A DNA stretch of 10,727 bases from an uncultured Lachnoclostridium sp. (GTDB taxonomy: Bacteria > Bacillota > Clostridia > Lachnospirales > Lachnospiraceae): positions 1-10,727 of the forward strand of contig CATZVV010000041.1 of the NCBI GenBank assembly GCA_958425285.1, in the 5' to 3' direction. The position numbers and the translations under genes were made by a program. The first letter of the stretch is position 1; the number at the start of each line of letters is the position of its first letter. The notes under the pieces are model-generated. The model was not told where the DNA came from. It did no database searches and saw only the letters and a list, made by a program, of their open reading frames with translations. Below, piece by piece: positions 7,413-10,727 of the stretch.

Positions 7413-9393
7413 ATTCCATTGTCTGATTAAGCATTCCGCAGTCCCAGCATTCACCGGCCAATCCTTCCAAAATACATCCGCATGCCCAGGGCATCAATGC
7501 AAACCAAGTGCTTGCCAGAGTTCCGTCTGGATATCGTTCTGCCAAAAGACCTTCACAGTGACAAAACCGCTCCGACATCCACCCTTTTCGTCCGTAATCA
7601 TATTCTTTATCATAAGTATTATATGTCTGGCAGTTCCACAAAAGAGTATCCTGTAAACGACTTTCGATATATGCATCTGGCTTTTGTCTGATATAATAAA
7701 GCATTTCATCTGTCACTGTACTTGACATTGGATGTATATGTGGATTAGCAACAGACGTAATACTTCCACCACAGCTCGACCAGCCAATCCGGCTTAACGG
7801 CGGAACCTTAATTGGCGAATTATAACAGAACTTAAATGTAAATTCATAACAGAGGGCATCTCGTAAATGCTGCAAATAAATATCCTCCCCCGTTATTCTA
7901 TGCATCCACCTGACTGCACGGATATAAGCCAGAATCCCCTCTGAGTCTACAGCCTTATCCGTATCCAGAGGCGCACCGTAACATTCTGATTTTTTTATAT
8001 ATGCTTCATAATAATGTGCCTCACTTTCTTTCAAACCGTCTAAGAAAGTAAAGTCCTTCTCCAGCCAGCTATAGTATGCTGCCGCTGCCATACACCATGC
8101 TCCGGCAAAAGCATTATACTCTAACCCTGCACCTGTCTTTTCTGACATAATAAAAGCATATTCGTTATCTGAATTCTTGGTAGTCTCTGTTTTTTCTATT
8201 ACATTTCGGACAAATTCTAACCAGTCATGATGCTCCTGACCCAAGAACTCCATTTCATAGTCGCTGGCCTTACAAATATAATAGAGTGCCTGTCCTACTA
8301 AATAAGAAGAATGTCCCGGAGTTCCCATCCGATCAAACCACCATCCACGATTGCTCCACGTTCCACTTTCACAAACTTCATATGGCAGTCCCGATAATGG
8401 GTTTAGTGACTGTGCCACAACATGATTGATACATTCTAATGCCTGCTGCCTCATCTTCTCATCCTGTAAACGTAGTGCAGATAAAAGAATCGGTACTGCG
8501 ACTGTCAGTCCATTTGTCCAGCTAATTGACGGAAGTTTATTATATGAAAAACTGCCATCTTCATCTTCAAAAACAAAACCAGAGTAAGCTTTTTCCTCTT
8601 CTAACCATGCATCTCTACTAACTGCTTTTGAAATATCTGCAACTGTAGAAGAAATACTGCCAATTACTCGGGGACTCTGATGATATAACTCATACACTGA
8701 TTGAACGGCATCGTATACCGTCCTTTCATCTTCTGCACAGTAATTATAAAAATTCATATCGAAAAGGATTTTCTCTCCGGAACAAATTAAAAAGCAATTT
8801 TGACCCATGGATGCCCTTTCTCTTACATCATGAGATTGTACAAACAACCACGGTGCATTCTCATATCCAAGTGTGTATCCAATGGAGCAATGTTCTAGCG
8901 AACAAGTATAGCCTGTATATTGAAAAAAGTCACCTTGCATACCGGGCTTCCATACCTTCTTTTGTTTTCCCTCCCAAATAAAGTACGGAGCTGCACACAG
9001 CCCATACATTTTTCCGCTATCAAAAACGAAGGCCGCCGGATGGGACAAACGGTCACTTCGAACCATCCACCACGGAGAAGCCGGTCTATGATTTTGTCCC
9101 TCTCTCAACCGCGGAAACTCTGTATCAACATCCAATGGAGCTTCTCCCCGATTGCTTCCATACATAAAGCCAGGCAGGAAAAAACGAGGATTTCTTTTGT
9201 CAAATATGTACTCCAGATGAACAACACCATTCCAGTCAGAATCTGATTGGTTTTCAATCTCCACCTGAATTTTCCACGGATTTTGTAAAGAACCGTCTCC
9301 ATCAATTTTTTTTATCTCTGCATGAAGCCCTTGCCCTTCCAAAGCAGCATAATCACTCAAATCTTTTTGTCTTGCCGTTATTTTAATATTCAT
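7411..9393 (-). CDS. Uncharacterised six-hairpin glycosidase-like protein, cytosolic
   Basis: This is a 660-aa protein of no family I can name. No signal peptide or membrane segment is seen, so it should be cytosolic. Residues about 1-220 look like a beta-rich domain with many aromatics (for example RPASPWWMVRSD at 103-114). Residues about 240-650 are helical, with regularly spaced Trp, Tyr and Gly-rich turns such as WTNGLTVAVPILLSAL (292-307), GHSSYLVGQALYYI (360-373), NAFAGAWCMAAAAYYSWL (427-444) and STWFALMPWACGCILEGL (628-645). This is the pattern of an (alpha/alpha)6 barrel, as in GH88, GH105, GH127 and related families. Acidic residues in PLDTDKAVDSEG (475-486) and DKEYDYGRKGW (595-605) are possible active-site positions, but this is a guess. 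ATG 9393 is preferred because GGAGG (9404-9400) precedes it; an in-frame TTG at 9444 lies within the leader hairpin. The neighbouring ABC binding protein raises, but does not show, a link to uptake of a glycosylated compound. Confidence 0.6.
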   Translation of the reverse strand: MNIKITARQKDLSDYAALEGQGLHAEIKKIDGDGSLQNPWKIQVEIENQSDSDWNGVVHLEYIFDKRNPRFFLPGFMYGSNRGEAPLDVDTEFPRLREGQNHRPASPWWMVRSDRLSHPAAFVFDSGKMYGLCAAPYFIWEGKQKKVWKPGMQGDFFQYTGYTCSLEHCSIGYTLGYENAPWLFVQSHDVRERASMGQNCFLICSGEKILFDMNFYNYCAEDERTVYDAVQSVYELYHQSPRVIGSISSTVADISKAVSRDAWLEEEKAYSGFVFEDEDGSFSYNKLPSISWTNGLTVAVPILLSALRLQDEKMRQQALECINHVVAQSLNPLSGLPYEVCESGTWSNRGWWFDRMGTPGHSSYLVGQALYYICKASDYEMEFLGQEHHDWLEFVRNVIEKTETTKNSDNEYAFIMSEKTGAGLEYNAFAGAWCMAAAAYYSWLEKDFTFLDGLKESEAHYYEAYIKKSECYGAPLDTDKAVDSEGILAYIRAVRWMHRITGEDIYLQHLRDALCYEFTFKFCYNSPIKVPPLSRIGWSSCGGSITSVANPHIHPMSSTVTDEMLYYIRQKPDAYIESRLQDTLLWNCQTYNTYDKEYDYGRKGWMSERFCHCEGLLAERYPDGTLASTWFALMPWACGCILEGLAGECWDCGMLNQTME

Positions 9394-9405
9394 ATTTTTC
9401 CTCCA

Positions 9406-9473
9406 TTTCAAAACTTTGGATGAGGAATATGCTGCGAATACCAAATTCGCAGCCTCCTCATCTTGCTTTGAAA
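9406..9473 (-). promoter_or_regulatory. Structured leader hairpin before the glycosidase-like gene
   Basis: Three stacked perfect stems share one axis: 9406-9412 with 9467-9473 (TTTCAAA/TTTGAAA), 9419-9425 with 9456-9462 (GATGAGG/CCTCATC), and 9431-9439 with 9445-9453 (GCTGCGAAT/ATTCGCAGC, 5-nt loop). The structure ends one base before the GGAGG ribosome site (9404-9400) and fills most of the leader made from the promoter at 9519-9491. It might control translation, or stop read-through from the binding-protein gene. No T run follows on the minus strand, so a plain terminator is not a good fit. Confidence 0.6.
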
Positions 9474-9490
9474 AATATTAGTTTTCTCTT

Positions 9491-9519
9491 GTTATAGCAT
9501 AGGATACAGGAAGTGTCAA
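9491..9519 (-). promoter_or_regulatory. Predicted sigma-A-type promoter of the glycosidase-like gene
   Basis: On the minus strand TTGACA (9519-9514), a 17-nt spacer and TATAAC (9496-9491) lie between the binding-protein stop codon and the glycosidase-like gene. The predicted start near 9484 gives a leader of about 90 nt that contains the long hairpin. Confidence 0.75.
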
Positions 9520-9543
9520 TGTTCTTTCTTCTCATCAAATGTA

Positions 9544-10548
9544 TTATTTTACAGCCTCTTCAGCAAAGTCAGTTGTAATCAGTTTTTCATATGGTGCCCG
9601 CTTTTCTACAACTCCTGCTTCTTCCAAAATATCTTGCAGCAATTCAAAGCCAGCCTCTTCAAAAACCTGATTATCTTTCCATGTCTGTTGGCTCTTATAT
9701 CTCTCTACAATAGTAGTAATCTTGGAAATCTCTGTTTCTTTAAACTGTGGCTGAATTGTTTTTGCAATCGTCTCTACATCATTTTCCTGCACAAATTCAA
9801 GCCCTTTTTGTATTGCATTTGTAAATGACTGAATTACGTCAGGATTCTTTTCCATGTAACTTTTCTTCGCTGAATAAGCTGTATATGGCACGTTGCCACT
9901 TGCCTCTCCCAGCGATGCCACAACGATACCCTGCCCCTCTGCTTCCAGCCCTGCTGCAAAAGGCTCAAATTCTACTGTATAATCCCCCTGTCCGGAAGCA
10001 AATGCCTGTGCAGTCAGACCAAAGTCAATGTTCTGTATCATGTTTAAATCCTTTTGCGGGTCAATACTATGCTTTCTTAAAATATACTCAAATACCATCT
10101 GAGGCATACCACCTGCTCTACCGCCAAGCACTGTTTTTCCCTTTAGTTTTTCCCATGAAAAATTTTTGTCTGTTTCATGGGCAACCAGAAAATTTCCTGC
10201 ACGTTGTGTAAGTTGTGAAAAATTCACAATATAATCTTTAGCGCCCTCATTGTAGACATAAATAGATGCTTCGGAACCCATAAATCCAATATCAGCTTCT
10301 CCAGATATAACCGCCGTCATCGTATTGTCCGCACCTGCACCATTTACTAACTTGACATCCAGCCCTTCCTCTTTAAAATACCCTTTCTCTATCGCTACAT
10401 ATTGTGGCGCATAAAAAATAGAATGTGCCACTTCATTTAACGTAATCTTTTTTAATTCTTTCGTATCTGTTTTTGAATTGCATCCGACCACCAGACTGAA
10501 AAGAACAAAAACTGCGACGAAAAAACAGACAAGACAACGCTTCTTCAT
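9544..10548 (-). CDS. ABC transporter substrate-binding lipoprotein, NitT/TauT (NMT1/THI5-like) family
   Basis: This 334-aa extracytoplasmic binding protein delivers a small molecule to an ABC importer. It starts with KKR, a hydrophobic stretch and a lipobox ending VVGC, so Cys23 should be lipid-modified and anchor it to the outer face of the membrane. The mature part begins with the family-typical HSIFYAPQYVAIEKGYFKEEGLDV, then SGEADIGFMGSEASIYV, a KLKGKTVLGGRAGGMP segment and GQGDYTVEFEPFAAGLE. Members bind substrates as different as nitrate, alkylsulfonates, taurine and pyrimidine precursors of thiamine, so the ligand cannot be told from sequence. ATG 10548 is chosen because GGAGGT precedes it at about 5 nt; an in-frame ATG at 10560 is itself part of that ribosome site. 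The matching permease and ATPase genes are not in the window. Confidence 0.88.
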   Translation of the reverse strand: MKKRCLVCFFVAVFVLFSLVVGCNSKTDTKELKKITLNEVAHSIFYAPQYVAIEKGYFKEEGLDVKLVNGAGADNTMTAVISGEADIGFMGSEASIYVYNEGAKDYIVNFSQLTQRAGNFLVAHETDKNFSWEKLKGKTVLGGRAGGMPQMVFEYILRKHSIDPQKDLNMIQNIDFGLTAQAFASGQGDYTVEFEPFAAGLEAEGQGIVVASLGEASGNVPYTAYSAKKSYMEKNPDVIQSFTNAIQKGLEFVQENDVETIAKTIQPQFKETEISKITTIVERYKSQQTWKDNQVFEEAGFELLQDILEEAGVVEKRAPYEKLITTDFAEEAVK

Positions 10549-10727
10549 AATTACCTCCATCTATTGCCCTATTTAAGGCATTTCTTTGGAGTAATATATG
10601 AAAGAAAGAATTTGTCTGTGCCTGTTTTTCAAAATAGCACCGGCTTTTCTTTAATATCTTTTATAATTTGTAGTTAAATAATCAATCTTATAAGTATGTA
10701 TATAGTCATACATTAAATAAAAATCAT

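Noticed and set aside
9394..9444. A 17-residue N-terminal extension of the glycosidase-like protein from a TTG at 9444
   Set aside because: The TTG lies in the leader hairpin loop region without a ribosome site; ATG 9393 has GGAGG.
9410..9463. A 17-codon leader peptide frame on the minus strand within the hairpin
   Set aside because: It has no convincing ribosome site and no run of regulatory codons, so attenuation by a leader peptide is not supported.
10549..10727. TPP riboswitch or clear promoter upstream of the ABC binding protein (suggesting a thiamine-precursor transporter)
   Set aside because: No CUGAGA or other TPP aptamer blocks are seen. The region is AT-rich with only weak -10-like matches and a short hairpin near 10618-10640, so neither a promoter nor a ligand can be called.

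Overview
The window is about 10.7 kb of AT-rich DNA with all six supported protein genes on the minus strand. Strong GGAGG-type ribosome sites, a MarR/MATE pair, a PMCA-type P-type ATPase under a yybP-ykoY riboswitch and the protein style all suggest a low-GC Firmicute. A clostridial, probably Lachnospiraceae-like gut bacterium is my best guess. This is inferred from style, not from a marker gene.

Layout from right to left, which is the direction of transcription. (1) A lipoprotein substrate-binding protein of the NitT/TauT (NMT1/THI5-like) ABC family (10548-9544), with no permease or ATPase gene in view. (2) A 660-aa cytosolic protein that looks like a six-hairpin (alpha/alpha-barrel) glycosidase of no family I recognise (9393-7411). 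It has its own sigma-A-type promoter and a roughly 90-nt leader dominated by a long hairpin ending just before the ribosome site. (3) A complete manganese-riboswitch module: promoter, yybP-ykoY aptamer and overlapping intrinsic terminator, feeding an 872-aa cation-exporting P-type ATPase (7141-4523). (4) Two tandem hairpins, the first overlapping the ATPase stop codon. (5) A marR-MATE operon (4281-2485) with a sigma-A-type promoter and a 28-bp near-palindromic operator over the presumed transcription start, ending in an 11-bp stem terminator. (6) metE (2318-77), the cobalamin-independent methionine synthase, with a good promoter and ribosome site. It is broken near codon 116 by an apparent deletion of about 26 nt that removes a conserved folate-binding motif and shifts the frame. 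(7) At the left edge, sequence resembling the end of an insertion sequence, 25 bases past the metE stop.

The genes form independent transcription units rather than one pathway. The best supported system is metal homeostasis: Mn2+ binding to the nascent leader should prevent termination and switch on the exporter. The MarR/MATE pair is a typical self-regulated efflux unit, with the regulator expected to bind the operator until an unknown ligand releases it. The ABC binding protein and the glycosidase-like protein are adjacent, but a separate promoter lies between them, so a shared role is only a possibility. The metE lesion, if real, means this strain would depend on another methionine synthase (for example MetH) or on methionine uptake.
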